From IMG/VR virus record IMGVR_UViG_3300008114_001224, positions 1-37,932 of that record: a stretch of 37,932 bases of DNA; one strand, 5' to 3'. This document shows, in pieces, positions 5,985 to 13,625 of the stretch. How positions within the stretch are numbered: position 1 is the first letter of the stretch; each line of letters starts with the position of its first letter. The position numbers and the translations under genes are program-made. The notes beneath the pieces are model-generated. The model saw only the letters and a program-made list of their open reading frames with translations, searched no databases and had not been told where the DNA came from. The stretch is from a virus.

Positions 5985-6989
5985 ATGAGTACAATAAATG
6001 TAGATATTGTTAATCCACAATCAGCAAACTATGTTGATGTAAACGGTATTGAATTAAGATCTTTATCTGGTGGTCCAGGAACATTAAATAAATATATTGG
6101 AGCTTCAGCTCCAGCATCATTAACAGCTAATGCTAACCTTATGGTTGGTAGTGGAGGAAGTGGCATTACTACTGGAAGTAGTAATACCGTATTAGGTTTA
6201 TTTAGTGGAGGCTCACTTACAGATGGTGATGATAATGTTGCCGTAGGATCTATTGCTTTAACAAATACTAATTCTGGTTCTGAAAATGTAGCAGTGGGTA
6301 AACAAGCTCTTGCCGTGGTAGGAAACAGCTCATTTGGTCAAGTAGCAGTAGGAAGTGGGGCACTAAAAAGTATTATAGCTGTAACATCTAGTCCTAACAC
6401 AGCTATTGGATGGCGATCTCTATGGAATACTACGTCTTCTGGTGCAAATACAACTGTAGGTGCGGGATCTGGTCAAAGTGTTAGCACCGGTTCAGATAAT
6501 ACTTTTTTAGGTGTATATGCTGGTGAAGGAAACGGTTTAAATCCTATTACAACAGGTTCAAATAATATTTGCATTGGTTCAAATTCCGGAGCACCTACAT
6601 CAAGCACTAGTAATTCAATTACATTAGGTAATAGTTCTAATAATGTTTTAAGATGTGCAGTAACGTCTATTACATCTTTATCAGATGCAAGAGACAAAGA
6701 AGAAGTTGCTGAATTAGCAGTGGGATTAGAATTTGTTAAAGAGCTTAATCCTGTATCATTTGTTTGGAATGATAGAGAAGAAGATGGAAAGCATGGTGTA
6801 AAAGATTTTGGATTCATTGCACAAGATTTAAAGTCTACTCAAGAAAAATATGAGATGGCTGAAACATTAGGTCTTGTATATGAAGAAAACCCAGAGAAGT
6901 TAGAAGCAAGTTATGGTAAACTTATACCAATCTTGGTTAAAGCTATTAAAGAATTGTCTGCTAAAGTAGAGGCATTAGAAAATAAATAA
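5985..6989 (+). CDS. Second beta-repeat fibre with S74 chaperone domain, 334 aa
   Basis: Paralogue of the upstream gene. The N-terminus MSTINVDIVNPQSANYVDVN and the last 102 residues (SDARDK with S233 and K238, DFGFIAQDL, LIPILVKAIKEL) match the previous fibre closely, while the repeat region (TGSSNTVLG, TGSDNTFLG, TGSNNICIG) is shorter and different. The two genes are two bases apart, so both fibres are probably made, giving either a mixed set of fibres or alternative receptors. Confidence 0.85.
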   Translation: MSTINVDIVNPQSANYVDVNGIELRSLSGGPGTLNKYIGASAPASLTANANLMVGSGGSGITTGSSNTVLGLFSGGSLTDGDDNVAVGSIALTNTNSGSENVAVGKQALAVVGNSSFGQVAVGSGALKSIIAVTSSPNTAIGWRSLWNTTSSGANTTVGAGSGQSVSTGSDNTFLGVYAGEGNGLNPITTGSNNICIGSNSGAPTSSTSNSITLGNSSNNVLRCAVTSITSLSDARDKEEVAELAVGLEFVKELNPVSFVWNDREEDGKHGVKDFGFIAQDLKSTQEKYEMAETLGLVYEENPEKLEASYGKLIPILVKAIKELSAKVEALENK

Positions 6990-7014
6990 TAATTGCACAT
7001 TAAAATAAAAGGTC

Positions 7015-7353
7015 ATGGATATTTTAAATTTTATAAGTTGGATTAAAGGAAGTAGAATAGTTACTACTGCAAATCCTACTCAAACTCTTTTGCCTCTTGG
7101 ATTAAAAGATGCTAGAAGAGATGATGGTTATTTAGCGGGTGCAATCACATTAAGTGATTTTATTTCTCAAATAACTCCTATTACTCCTGCTGTTACATCT
7201 TCTATTTGGGCTAATGGTTTTAAAGTAGTTGGTTGTATTAATGAAAATTTAGTATTGCCTGATAATTCAAATTTAGAATATCAATCACCATTAGCAATGT
7301 GCGTAGGGAAAACATTAACTGTACCTGCAGGTACAACATTAACAATAGTATAA
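7015..7353 (+). CDS. Short appendage protein with MDILNFISWIK anchor, 112 aa
   Basis: Starts MDILNFISWIKGSRIVTTAN and continues 'LLPLGLKDARRDDGYLAGAI', a module that recurs at the N-termini of the genes at 7359 and 8357. The C-terminal 40 residues (VGCINENLVLPDNSNLEYQS... LTVPAGTTLTIV) form a short beta-rich head. The module is probably a virion docking domain and this protein a minimal appendage. The ATG follows 'ggtc', a start context shared by several genes here. Confidence 0.65.
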   Translation: MDILNFISWIKGSRIVTTANPTQTLLPLGLKDARRDDGYLAGAITLSDFISQITPITPAVTSSIWANGFKVVGCINENLVLPDNSNLEYQSPLAMCVGKTLTVPAGTTLTIV

Positions 7354-7358
7354 AAGTC

Positions 7359-8336
7359 ATGGATGTATTAAATTTTATAAGCTGGATTAAATCTTTAAAG
7401 ATTACCACTACTCTTCCTAATAATACTTTAATTCCTGTTGGAATTCAAGATCCTACTAGAGGAGATAGCTTTTTACCAGCTGTTATTACTAGTCAGGATT
7501 TATTAGCAAATCTTCCTGCGGGAGCACAAGGACCAATGGGTCCTCAAGGAGTACCAGGACCAGTAGGACCAGCAGGTCTTAACTGGCAAGGTGCATGGTC
7601 AGCAGCAGGAACATATGTTGTTGATGATGCAGTAGGTTTTGGTGGAGCATCTTGGTTTTGTATTGCCAATGTAGGACCAGGTGGAGTTAATCCTTCTGCA
7701 GATCCAACTAGCTGGGCATTATTAGCTTCCCAAGGAGCAACCGGACCTCAAGGTCCTCAAGGGATTCAGGGTCCTGTAGGTCCATCTGGAACAGCTACAC
7801 CAAGTTTTAGTAAAGTTCCATCAGGATTAGTTGTTGTAGCACCGGGATCTAATATAACTGTTACATTTAGCACAATACCTGCTAATACTTATAATAATAG
7901 CTCTTGGCCTATTTTTGCTATAAATACAGCTTTGCAAAAACTAGCAGCAGCAACAACTTTAAAAACAAAAGTTTATATAACTAATACAGCCCCTAATCAA
8001 GGATCTATTTTTAATGCTGTTGGAGCAACTCTTATTGCAGATACAGATACTGCAACATCAGGTGTAAATCAAAGGGTTGTAAAAATTGAAAAAGATATAT
8101 GGTTTACTAATAATGCTTGTCAATTTTTAAATAATGGAACAAACCCAAATGTAGGATTTTCTGATTCAGCTATTGGAAGTAATGCTGGAGCAACATATAA
8201 TTCTGGAATTTTTGAAAATGCAATGACAGCAGGATTTATAAACTGGTCACTTAATACATATATTGTAGTTACTGTAGAATCAGTTGGAGGGACTTCTACT
8301 ATTGCAGCTAGATATCTTTCAGTAGCAAGAATTTAA
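7359..8336 (+). CDS. Collagen-like fibre with carbohydrate-binding-like module, 325 aa
   Basis: I start at ATG 7359 because MDVLNFISWIKSLKITTTLP matches the anchor of both neighbours; an in-frame ATG at 7299 would add 20 residues inside the previous gene. After the anchor come Gly-X-Y collagen-like repeats (GAQGPMGPQGVPGPVGPAG), then a module 'GAWSAAGTYVVDDAVGFGGA-SWFCIANV...SWALLA' resembling CBM5/12 chitin-binding-like domains, then a second Gly-X-Y run (GATGPQGPQGIQGPVGPSG), and a ~170-residue beta-rich head. Trimeric host-binding fibre; the sugar-binding role is inferred from the aromatic pattern. Confidence 0.8.
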   Translation: MDVLNFISWIKSLKITTTLPNNTLIPVGIQDPTRGDSFLPAVITSQDLLANLPAGAQGPMGPQGVPGPVGPAGLNWQGAWSAAGTYVVDDAVGFGGASWFCIANVGPGGVNPSADPTSWALLASQGATGPQGPQGIQGPVGPSGTATPSFSKVPSGLVVVAPGSNITVTFSTIPANTYNNSSWPIFAINTALQKLAAATTLKTKVYITNTAPNQGSIFNAVGATLIADTDTATSGVNQRVVKIEKDIWFTNNACQFLNNGTNPNVGFSDSAIGSNAGATYNSGIFENAMTAGFINWSLNTYIVVTVESVGGTSTIAARYLSVARI

Positions 8337-8356
8337 TAATAATAATACAATAAATC

Positions 8357-8824
8357 ATGGATATTCTAAATTTTATTTCGTGGATTAAAGCTGGTAATTA
8401 TAGAACCACTTTACCAACAGATGTACCTAATCTTTTAGCAATTGGATCTAGAGATGTAACAAGAGATGATGCTTGGTTACCATTAGCAGTAAATGCAGAA
8501 CCATTACAATCATTATATGATAAAGGAACAGTAACTCAAACAATTGTTTCTAGTAATCCAGTAACTCTTAATTCAAGAAATGGAGTTGTTGAAACTGTAG
8601 CACTTACTACAGCAGCAACAGGACAAGAGTCATTTACTTTTAACAATGCTAACCTTACAACTAAATCAACTGTTCTTTTAACTGTTGAGTATTTTAGTAC
8701 TGGTTTTCCAGTGGTTAGTTTTGGTAATTTATCTGCAGGATCACTTACATTAGTTATATCTAATGTTGATGCTCTTAATGCATTAAATGGTGCTGTACGT
8801 ATACACTTTATGATCATTGATTAA
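8357..8824 (+). CDS. Appendage protein with MDILNFISWIK anchor, 155 aa
   Basis: Third copy of the anchor: MDILNFISWIKAGNYRTTLP then 'LLAIGSRDVTRDDAWLPLAV'. The remaining ~100 residues form a small beta-sandwich-like head (VTLNSRNGVVETVALTTAAT, ESFTFNNANLTTKSTVLLTV). Two bases separate its stop from the next gene. Together with 7015 and 7359 it forms a set of different heads on one base. Confidence 0.65.
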   Translation: MDILNFISWIKAGNYRTTLPTDVPNLLAIGSRDVTRDDAWLPLAVNAEPLQSLYDKGTVTQTIVSSNPVTLNSRNGVVETVALTTAATGQESFTFNNANLTTKSTVLLTVEYFSTGFPVVSFGNLSAGSLTLVISNVDALNALNGAVRIHFMIID

Positions 8825-8826
8825 TT

Positions 8827-10134
8827 ATGTCAATAGGCAATCTAAAGGACTACGGAAACAAAGGGAATAATTTCCCTTGGCAATATAGAATGTTGCTAGG
8901 TTTGGATACTATTAATGATAGTATTAATACAAATCTTGTATCCGCTGGCGCAATGGCTGTAGATGCCTTTGGAAGACAAAGAGTTTCTAATCCATTAACA
9001 TTATTTGATTCTTCCCATAGATATCATGACAATGGTTTATGGAATACATCTACTGCTAGTGGAGGTGCTGCCGTATTTAGTCCTAATGAAGGTTTAGTAA
9101 ATTTAAATGTAAATACTACAAATGGTTCTCAAGTACTACGTGAAACTACTAAAGTATTTTCTTATCAACCAGGAAAATCACTTTTAATACTTACTACATT
9201 TGTAATGTCTCCAGCTCAAAATAATCTTAGACAACGAGTCGGTTACTTTGGAACAGATAATGGTTTATATCTTCAATTAAATAACTACACACTTAGTTTT
9301 GTTGAAAGAAGTATAGTTACTGGAGTAGTTACTGAATCTGTAGTAGATCAATCAGCATGGAATGTTGATAAAATGAATGGTACTGGTCCTTCTGGTGTAA
9401 CATTAGATATTACCAAAGCTCAGATAATGTTTATGGATATTGAATGGTTGGGAGAAGGAACAGTAAGATTAGGTTTTATTATAGATGGTAATTTTATTGT
9501 GTGCCATAAATTTAATCATGCTAATTTAATTCCATCAACATATATAACAACTGCAACTCTACCATTGAGATATGAAATAACTAATATAGGAGTAACCGTA
9601 AATCCAAGTACACTAAAACAGGTTTGCTCTACAGTAATTTCTGAAGGTGGTTATGAATTAAGAGGTGCGCAACAAGCGATAGGTACTCCTATTACAGCTC
9701 CAACAAGTTTGGCTGTTGCAGGAACTTATTATCCAATAATAAGTATAAAATTAAGAGCAGGTTATTTAGATAGTGTAGTAATCCTCACAGCTCTTTCAAT
9801 AATGGGTGTAGCAACAGGTATTTACAATTGGAAAATAGTAGCATCTGGCACAACAACTGGTGGAGCATGGGTTCCTGCAGGAGTAAATTCATCAGTTGAA
9901 TATAATATTACAGGTACAAGTTTTGCAGGAGGAAGAATATTAGCATCCGGATTCTTAACATCAAGTACACAAGCATCAGTAAGTTTAGATATACTTAAAG
10001 AAGCATTGTTTAGTTTTCAACTTGAAAGAGATACTTTTACTAGTACTCCTTATGAGATTGCTTTAATAGTTAGTGCAAGTACAAATACTGAGCTTATTTA
10101 TGCATCAATGGACTGGGAAGAAGTAAGTAGATAA
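8827..10134 (+). CDS. Major appendage/structural protein, 435 aa
   Basis: The first 20 residues (MSIGNLKDYGNKGNNFPWQY) form a second anchor type shared with the gene at 10151. Residues ~48-260 follow a pattern I recognise from virion proteins of many unrelated phages: 'AFGRQRVSNPLTLFDSSHRY', 'SYQPGKSLLILTTFVMSPAQ', 'NLRQRVGYFGTDNGLYLQ', 'DIEWLGEGTVRLGFIIDG', 'LPLRYEITNIG'. Its precise structural role is not established. The C-terminal ~150 residues look like a beta sandwich (SLAVAGTYYPIISIKLRAGY). Likely a surface appendage or fibre base. Confidence 0.7.
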   Translation: MSIGNLKDYGNKGNNFPWQYRMLLGLDTINDSINTNLVSAGAMAVDAFGRQRVSNPLTLFDSSHRYHDNGLWNTSTASGGAAVFSPNEGLVNLNVNTTNGSQVLRETTKVFSYQPGKSLLILTTFVMSPAQNNLRQRVGYFGTDNGLYLQLNNYTLSFVERSIVTGVVTESVVDQSAWNVDKMNGTGPSGVTLDITKAQIMFMDIEWLGEGTVRLGFIIDGNFIVCHKFNHANLIPSTYITTATLPLRYEITNIGVTVNPSTLKQVCSTVISEGGYELRGAQQAIGTPITAPTSLAVAGTYYPIISIKLRAGYLDSVVILTALSIMGVATGIYNWKIVASGTTTGGAWVPAGVNSSVEYNITGTSFAGGRILASGFLTSSTQASVSLDILKEALFSFQLERDTFTSTPYEIALIVSASTNTELIYASMDWEEVSR

Positions 10135-10150
10135 ATAAAAAATAATAATT

Positions 10151-10411
10151 ATGTCAGTAGGAAATTTAAAAGATTATGGTAATAAAGGAAATAACTTTCC
10201 TTTTCAATTGAAAACTTTACAAGGGCTTTCAATACCTCAGTATAGAAACTTAAGAACTCTTTACTTATTTGATAATAATCCGTCAACATTAGAGTCTTTA
10301 ATTAATGCAGAATTTGCTAATGCACCTGATTCATATTTAGTGTCCCAGAATGTATTCTTTGATGGTTCAACAAATACATTTGCAGCATTTATAACATTTG
10401 CTACTTTATAA
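10151..10411 (+). CDS. Short protein with MSVGNLKDYGNKGNNFP anchor, 86 aa
   Basis: Residues 1-28 (MSVGNLKDYGNKGNNFPFQL, KTLQGLS) repeat the anchor of the 8827 gene; the rest is a ~55-residue acidic tail with no known fold. Either a minimal appendage that uses the same docking site, or a remnant of a longer paralogue. It ends TAATG, overlapping the spanin gene by one base, so fibre and lysis genes are in one transcript. Confidence 0.6.
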   Translation: MSVGNLKDYGNKGNNFPFQLKTLQGLSIPQYRNLRTLYLFDNNPSTLESLINAEFANAPDSYLVSQNVFFDGSTNTFAAFITFATL

Positions 10412-10899
10412 TGAAAAGATTATTTCTATGTTCTTTATTGCTAGTATTTGTTACTTCTTGTTCACTAGAAAGAAGATTGGAGAAATACTGTCCACTATGT
10501 ACACAAAAAGATAGTACAGTATATATAACTCAAATTAGAGATACTACAATTAAGATTCCTGGAGAAACTGTATATATAGAAGATACATTATTCTGTGATT
10601 CATTAGGTAATGTATATGCTTCTAGACTAGCTGAAAAAGATGGTACTATTATTAAACTACAATCAAGAGTAAGAGATAATAAATACAAAGTAATTGCCCG
10701 TGTAGATACTGTATACAAGACAGTTAAAGGCAATACAATTTACAAAACCAAACTTGTAACAAAAACTCAAAAGCCACAAAAAATAAAATATATCCCGGGT
10801 TGGGTCAACTTCCTAGCATGGTTGGGTGGAATATGGTTAATAATTATTATATTATATATTATATACCGTCTGATTAAAGCTCAAATACCTACATTATGA
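10411..10899 (+). CDS. Unimolecular spanin-like lipoprotein, 162 aa
   Basis: N-terminus MKRLFLCSLLLVFVTSC is a lipoprotein signal with acceptor Cys17, and residues ~132-153 (VNFLAWLGGIWLIIIILYII) are a C-terminal transmembrane span. One protein tied to the outer membrane by lipid and to the inner membrane by its C-terminus is the architecture of unimolecular spanins (phage T1 gp11 type), which fuse the two membranes in the last lysis step. The middle (DTTIKIPGETVYIEDT, DTVYKTVKGNTIYKTK) is beta-rich, as expected for u-spanins. It overlaps the holin-like gene by 4 bases and is followed by the amidase, which supports the call and a Gram-negative host. Confidence 0.75.
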   Translation: MKRLFLCSLLLVFVTSCSLERRLEKYCPLCTQKDSTVYITQIRDTTIKIPGETVYIEDTLFCDSLGNVYASRLAEKDGTIIKLQSRVRDNKYKVIARVDTVYKTVKGNTIYKTKLVTKTQKPQKIKYIPGWVNFLAWLGGIWLIIIILYIIYRLIKAQIPTL

Positions 10900-11393
10900 G
10901 AACAAATATAACACTGGCAGTTTTGACAATTTCATCTTTCTTTGCACCTATTCAATTAATGGCAATAATTTTAATGTTTATAATCTTTGTAGATACAGTT
11001 GTTAAACTAATATCTCTTAAAAAAATAACTAAAGAAACTAAGAGAAAATACAGAGATGTATTTAAATCTAGAATCCTTAGACAAGGATATGTTTACAAAG
11101 CCCTGGGTTATTATATTACTGCGGGTGTTGTATTCCCATTAGACTACTATGCACTTACTCCATTCATTAATGGATTACTAAAGTTTTTAAACTTTGATTT
11201 TGTAATTGCTGTTCCGGCAATACTTACAAATATTTTACTTGGCATATTCTCAATTATAGAATTAGCTTCAATCAATGAGAACTGGTTTGATATTACAGGT
11301 AACAATGTACTTAATAAAACATGTGATACTGTAAAGAAACTAAGAAAAGGTTTAAAAGACGCATCAGACACTTATAAAGACATCAAGAACTAA
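10896..11393 (+). CDS. Holin-like membrane protein, 165 aa
   Basis: Hydrophobic segments at about residues 7-37 (two close spans), 70-92 and 103-122, with a Lys/Arg-rich loop (KKITKETKRKYRDVFKSRIL) between, resembling the Phage_holin_4 family (phi29/Cp-1 type) found beside endolysins. It overlaps the spanin by 4 bases and the amidase by one base (TAATG). Holins form the inner-membrane lesions that time lysis and release the endolysin. The family match is by topology and context. Confidence 0.65.
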   Translation: MRTNITLAVLTISSFFAPIQLMAIILMFIIFVDTVVKLISLKKITKETKRKYRDVFKSRILRQGYVYKALGYYITAGVVFPLDYYALTPFINGLLKFLNFDFVIAVPAILTNILLGIFSIIELASINENWFDITGNNVLNKTCDTVKKLRKGLKDASDTYKDIKN

Positions 11394-12040
11394 TGAAACT
11401 AGATATTAGTAAAATAGTACAAGCGAGATTAGACAAAGATCAGTTCTATGCTGAAGAGTCTAAGAAGACACAAATCTATCTGCATCATACAGCAGGTGGA
11501 GGCAATGCAGTAGCTGTATCACGGTACTGGAATAGTAATGATACAAGAATAGCAACTGCATTTGTTATTGGGGAGAATGGAGACATTGTACAATGCTTTT
11601 CATCTAAACATTGGGCTTGGCATTTAGGTATTGATTCAGAAGACTTTACTAAGAATGGTGCAAAGTATCAGAACCTTAATAAACTTTCTGTAGGTATAGA
11701 AGTGTGTAACTGGGGTCCATTAAAACTCCGCAATGGTAAATACTATAACTATGTAAATGGTGTAGTTAAACCTGAGAATGTTACAACACTAGAGACACCA
11801 TTTAAAGGTACCAAATATTGGTACAAGTATTCAGATGCACAGATAGAATCTTTAAGACAATTGGTAGAGTATTTATGTGAAACATATGATATTCCCAAAA
11901 CTTATAGATCAGAAATCTGGGCTATTGATAAAGAAGCATTCAAAGGAGTACCTGGAATCTACACACATAATTCTGTAAGAAAAGACAAGAGTGATATGTA
12001 TCCAGATCCTAAAGTAATAGAAATGTTAAAAAACCTATAA
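11393..12040 (+). CDS. Endolysin, N-acetylmuramoyl-L-alanine amidase, 215 aa
   Basis: Amidase_2 fold: 'TQIYLHHTAGG' supplies the first zinc ligand (H31 or H32), 'TAFVIGENGDIVQ' is the central hairpin, 'KLSVGIEVCNWG' the core strand with the catalytic-region Glu, and 'IYTHNSVRKDKSDMYPDP' the second His (H192) and the acidic ligand (D201). The enzyme cuts the bond between N-acetylmuramic acid and L-alanine in peptidoglycan. There is no signal peptide, so it depends on the upstream holin. No separate cell-wall binding domain is visible, usual for Gram-negative hosts. Confidence 0.9.
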   Translation: MKLDISKIVQARLDKDQFYAEESKKTQIYLHHTAGGGNAVAVSRYWNSNDTRIATAFVIGENGDIVQCFSSKHWAWHLGIDSEDFTKNGAKYQNLNKLSVGIEVCNWGPLKLRNGKYYNYVNGVVKPENVTTLETPFKGTKYWYKYSDAQIESLRQLVEYLCETYDIPKTYRSEIWAIDKEAFKGVPGIYTHNSVRKDKSDMYPDPKVIEMLKNL

Positions 12041-12041
12041 T

Positions 12042-12200
12042 ATGAAATTTAGAAACTCTTGGAAATCATCTGCTAAGCAATGGGATAAAATAATGATTAG
12101 AATAAGATTATCATCATTAGATATATTTACATTTGAAATGGACATATCAAGAAACTTTTATTTACTTACAATATTAAATTTGACTATTAAGAATAGATAA
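12042..12200 (+). CDS. Hypothetical small protein, 52 aa
   Basis: Begins MKFRNSWKSSAKQWDKIMIR and ends ILNLTIKNR. It starts two bases after the amidase stop and is the last frame before the terminator at 12229, so it is transcribed with the lysis cassette. Basic, with no membrane span. Function unknown; possibly not a gene at all, although position and continuity favour one. Confidence 0.45.
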   Translation: MKFRNSWKSSAKQWDKIMIRIRLSSLDIFTFEMDISRNFYLLTILNLTIKNR

Positions 12201-12228
12201 TATTATTTAATCTTCTCTAAGTAACATG

Positions 12229-12258
12229 ATCCGGGTATATACTATACCTGGATTTTTT
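12229..12258 (+). terminator. Rho-independent terminator
   Basis: ATCCGGGTATA (12229-12239) pairs with TATACCTGGAT (12243-12253), 11 base pairs with one G-U, then six T. It ends the fibre and lysis transcript. Confidence 0.85.
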
Positions 12259-12266
12259 ATTTAAAC

Positions 12267-12299
12267 TTGTTTTATTTAAACTTATTTTATATATATTTG
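12267..12299 (+). promoter_or_regulatory. Promoter of the packaging/head operon
   Basis: TTG at 12267-12269, a 22-base spacer (slightly long), then TATATTTG at 12292-12299. It follows the terminator directly and leaves a leader of about 20 bases before the ATG at 12326. Confidence 0.5.
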
Positions 12300-12325
12300 T
12301 GTAAACTAATGTAAATTAATACACT

Positions 12326-12613
12326 ATGGAAACAACAAACCAACAACCGGAAATGGAGATGACTCCAGAACAATTAGAAGAGCAAAAAGAAAGAATGCTT
12401 GAGTTTTATAAAACTTCAATGCCATACTTAAAAGCTCAATTAGATTATGAAAAATTGTTATTAGAAATTGATGAAGCAAGATTTAAAAGATCAAGTATCC
12501 AATATCAATTTGCTATGATGATGAATCCTCCACAAGATGAAGAGGAAGATTTAGAAAATGATCAACCAGAAACTGCTACTAAATCAGAAAGCAGAAAACT
12601 TAAAAGAGGATAG
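12326..12613 (+). CDS. Small acidic helical protein, 95 aa
   Basis: Polar N-terminus rich in Gln and Glu, a central helix (EQKERMLEFYKTSMPYLKAQ, LDYEKLLLEIDEARFKRSSI) and an acidic/basic tail (DEEEDLENDQPE... KLKRG). No domain recognised. It is the first gene of the operon that leads to the terminase; two bases separate it from the next gene. A structural or packaging accessory role is possible from position only. Confidence 0.65.
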   Translation: METTNQQPEMEMTPEQLEEQKERMLEFYKTSMPYLKAQLDYEKLLLEIDEARFKRSSIQYQFAMMMNPPQDEEEDLENDQPETATKSESRKLKRG

Positions 12614-12615
12614 TC

Positions 12616-12996
12616 ATGGCATTAGTTAACCAAGTACAGAAGCGTGTAAAAATGCCAAAGTGGGAGGTTGTAAAATTTCAGATACTCACTCATTGTTATG
12701 TAAATAGAATAACAATGAGTGATTCTGATCTTAATTGCTTAACTCTTTTAAGTTTTAATCAACCAATTGAACTTACAAGTTTTTGTTATGATGCATCTTC
12801 AGAAGAAGAACCAATCTTTAAATCAGCACAAACTGTAAGGAATTGTATAAATAAAGCTGAGAAAACTGGATTAGTTATTAAAGATCAAACTAATAAAAAA
12901 CAAATACTAGTTAATCCAAATTTAAAAATTCAAACTGAAGGTGTTATACTTTTAGACTTTAAGTTTCTAAGCAATGAATCCCAAGAAAGCAAGTAG
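12616..12996 (+). CDS. Winged-helix-like protein, possible packaging or DNA-binding protein, 126 aa
   Basis: Residues ~15-45 (KWEVVKFQILTHCYVNRITM, SDSDLNCLTLLSFN) and ~70-115 (IFKSAQTVRNCINKAEKTGL, VIKDQTNKKQILVNPNLKIQ) look like a helix-turn-helix followed by a beta wing, a plan used by winged-helix DNA-binding proteins. From memory, similar proteins recur just upstream of the terminase in Bacteroidota phages. A small terminase subunit or a regulator are both possible. It overlaps the next gene by 23 bases. Confidence 0.55.
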   Translation: MALVNQVQKRVKMPKWEVVKFQILTHCYVNRITMSDSDLNCLTLLSFNQPIELTSFCYDASSEEEPIFKSAQTVRNCINKAEKTGLVIKDQTNKKQILVNPNLKIQTEGVILLDFKFLSNESQESK

Positions 12997-13348
12997 ACTT
13001 TACAAATCTTTTGCAGAAGACAATAATTATGAAGAACATTTAGTTGAAAATGCTATTGAGTTTTACTATAAACATTTAAGAGATATACTTAGTAATTTAA
13101 AATATCCAAGAATAAATGTTGATGGTTTAGGTCATATATATGCTAAACCTACAATTGTAGATAAAACAATAAATAAACTATATAAAGTTTTAGATGGACA
13201 TGATACGTCTACATTTAATGCATACCACAACAAAAAAGCAATGGAATTAAAACTTGATAATTTATTAAAACTTCAACAAAAAATTTTAGAGCAAAAGGAA
13301 AAGAAAACAAATTTTTTTAAAACTAAAAATAATGAAGAACGTACTTAA
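12974..13348 (+). CDS. Hypothetical protein, 124 aa
   Basis: Contains 'DNNYEEHLVENAIEFYYKHL' and 'YPRINVDGLGHIYAKPTIVD', and ends in a Lys-rich coiled-coil-like helix (LDNLLKLQQKILEQKEKKTN). The central strand-turn with 'GLGHI' resembles a small DNA-binding or assembly fold, but I cannot name it. It overlaps both neighbours (23 and 17 bases), which indicates coupled translation in the pre-terminase operon. Confidence 0.6.
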   Translation: MNPKKASRLYKSFAEDNNYEEHLVENAIEFYYKHLRDILSNLKYPRINVDGLGHIYAKPTIVDKTINKLYKVLDGHDTSTFNAYHNKKAMELKLDNLLKLQQKILEQKEKKTNFFKTKNNEERT

Positions 13349-13625
13349 TCTTATCTGGCAAAACAGATCACAAATATTTGAGGGAATTAAAAACTCAGTT
13401 GTTAGAGATGAGACTGTAGAAGAAATCTCTAGACTTAGATATGACATCTGTGATGAGTGTCCAGAAAAAGGTAAGAAGTGTGCGGTAAAGGGTACAGCTC
13501 CATGCTGTAATGAATGTGGATGCTCTCTTGCTTTTAAAACTAGATCACTATCATCATCATGTCCATTAGGTAAATGGGATGCTTTAATTACTGAAGAACA
13601 AGAAGAAGAATTAGAGAAACTATGA
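13332..13625 (+). CDS. Small zinc-finger protein, 97 aa
   Basis: After a helical N-terminus, residues ~38-85 hold a dense set of cysteines: 'YDICDECPEKGKKCAVKG', 'PCCNECGCSLAFKTRSLS' and 'SCPLGKW'. The C-x2-C ... CC-x2-C-G-C ... C-P-L spacing suggests one or two bound zinc ions. The pattern 'CCNECGC.L..KTR.L...CPL.KW' is one I associate with small uncharacterised proteins of Bacteroidota phages. It overlaps the nuclease gene by 4 bases (ATGA), so the two may work together. Confidence 0.65.
   Translation: MKNVLNLIWQNRSQIFEGIKNSVVRDETVEEISRLRYDICDECPEKGKKCAVKGTAPCCNECGCSLAFKTRSLSSSCPLGKWDALITEEQEEELEKL

Noticed and set aside
7299-7358. Upstream ATG for the collagen-like fibre
   Set aside because: It lies inside the previous gene and adds residues unlike any anchor; ATG 7359 gives the MDVLNFISWIK start shared with two neighbours.
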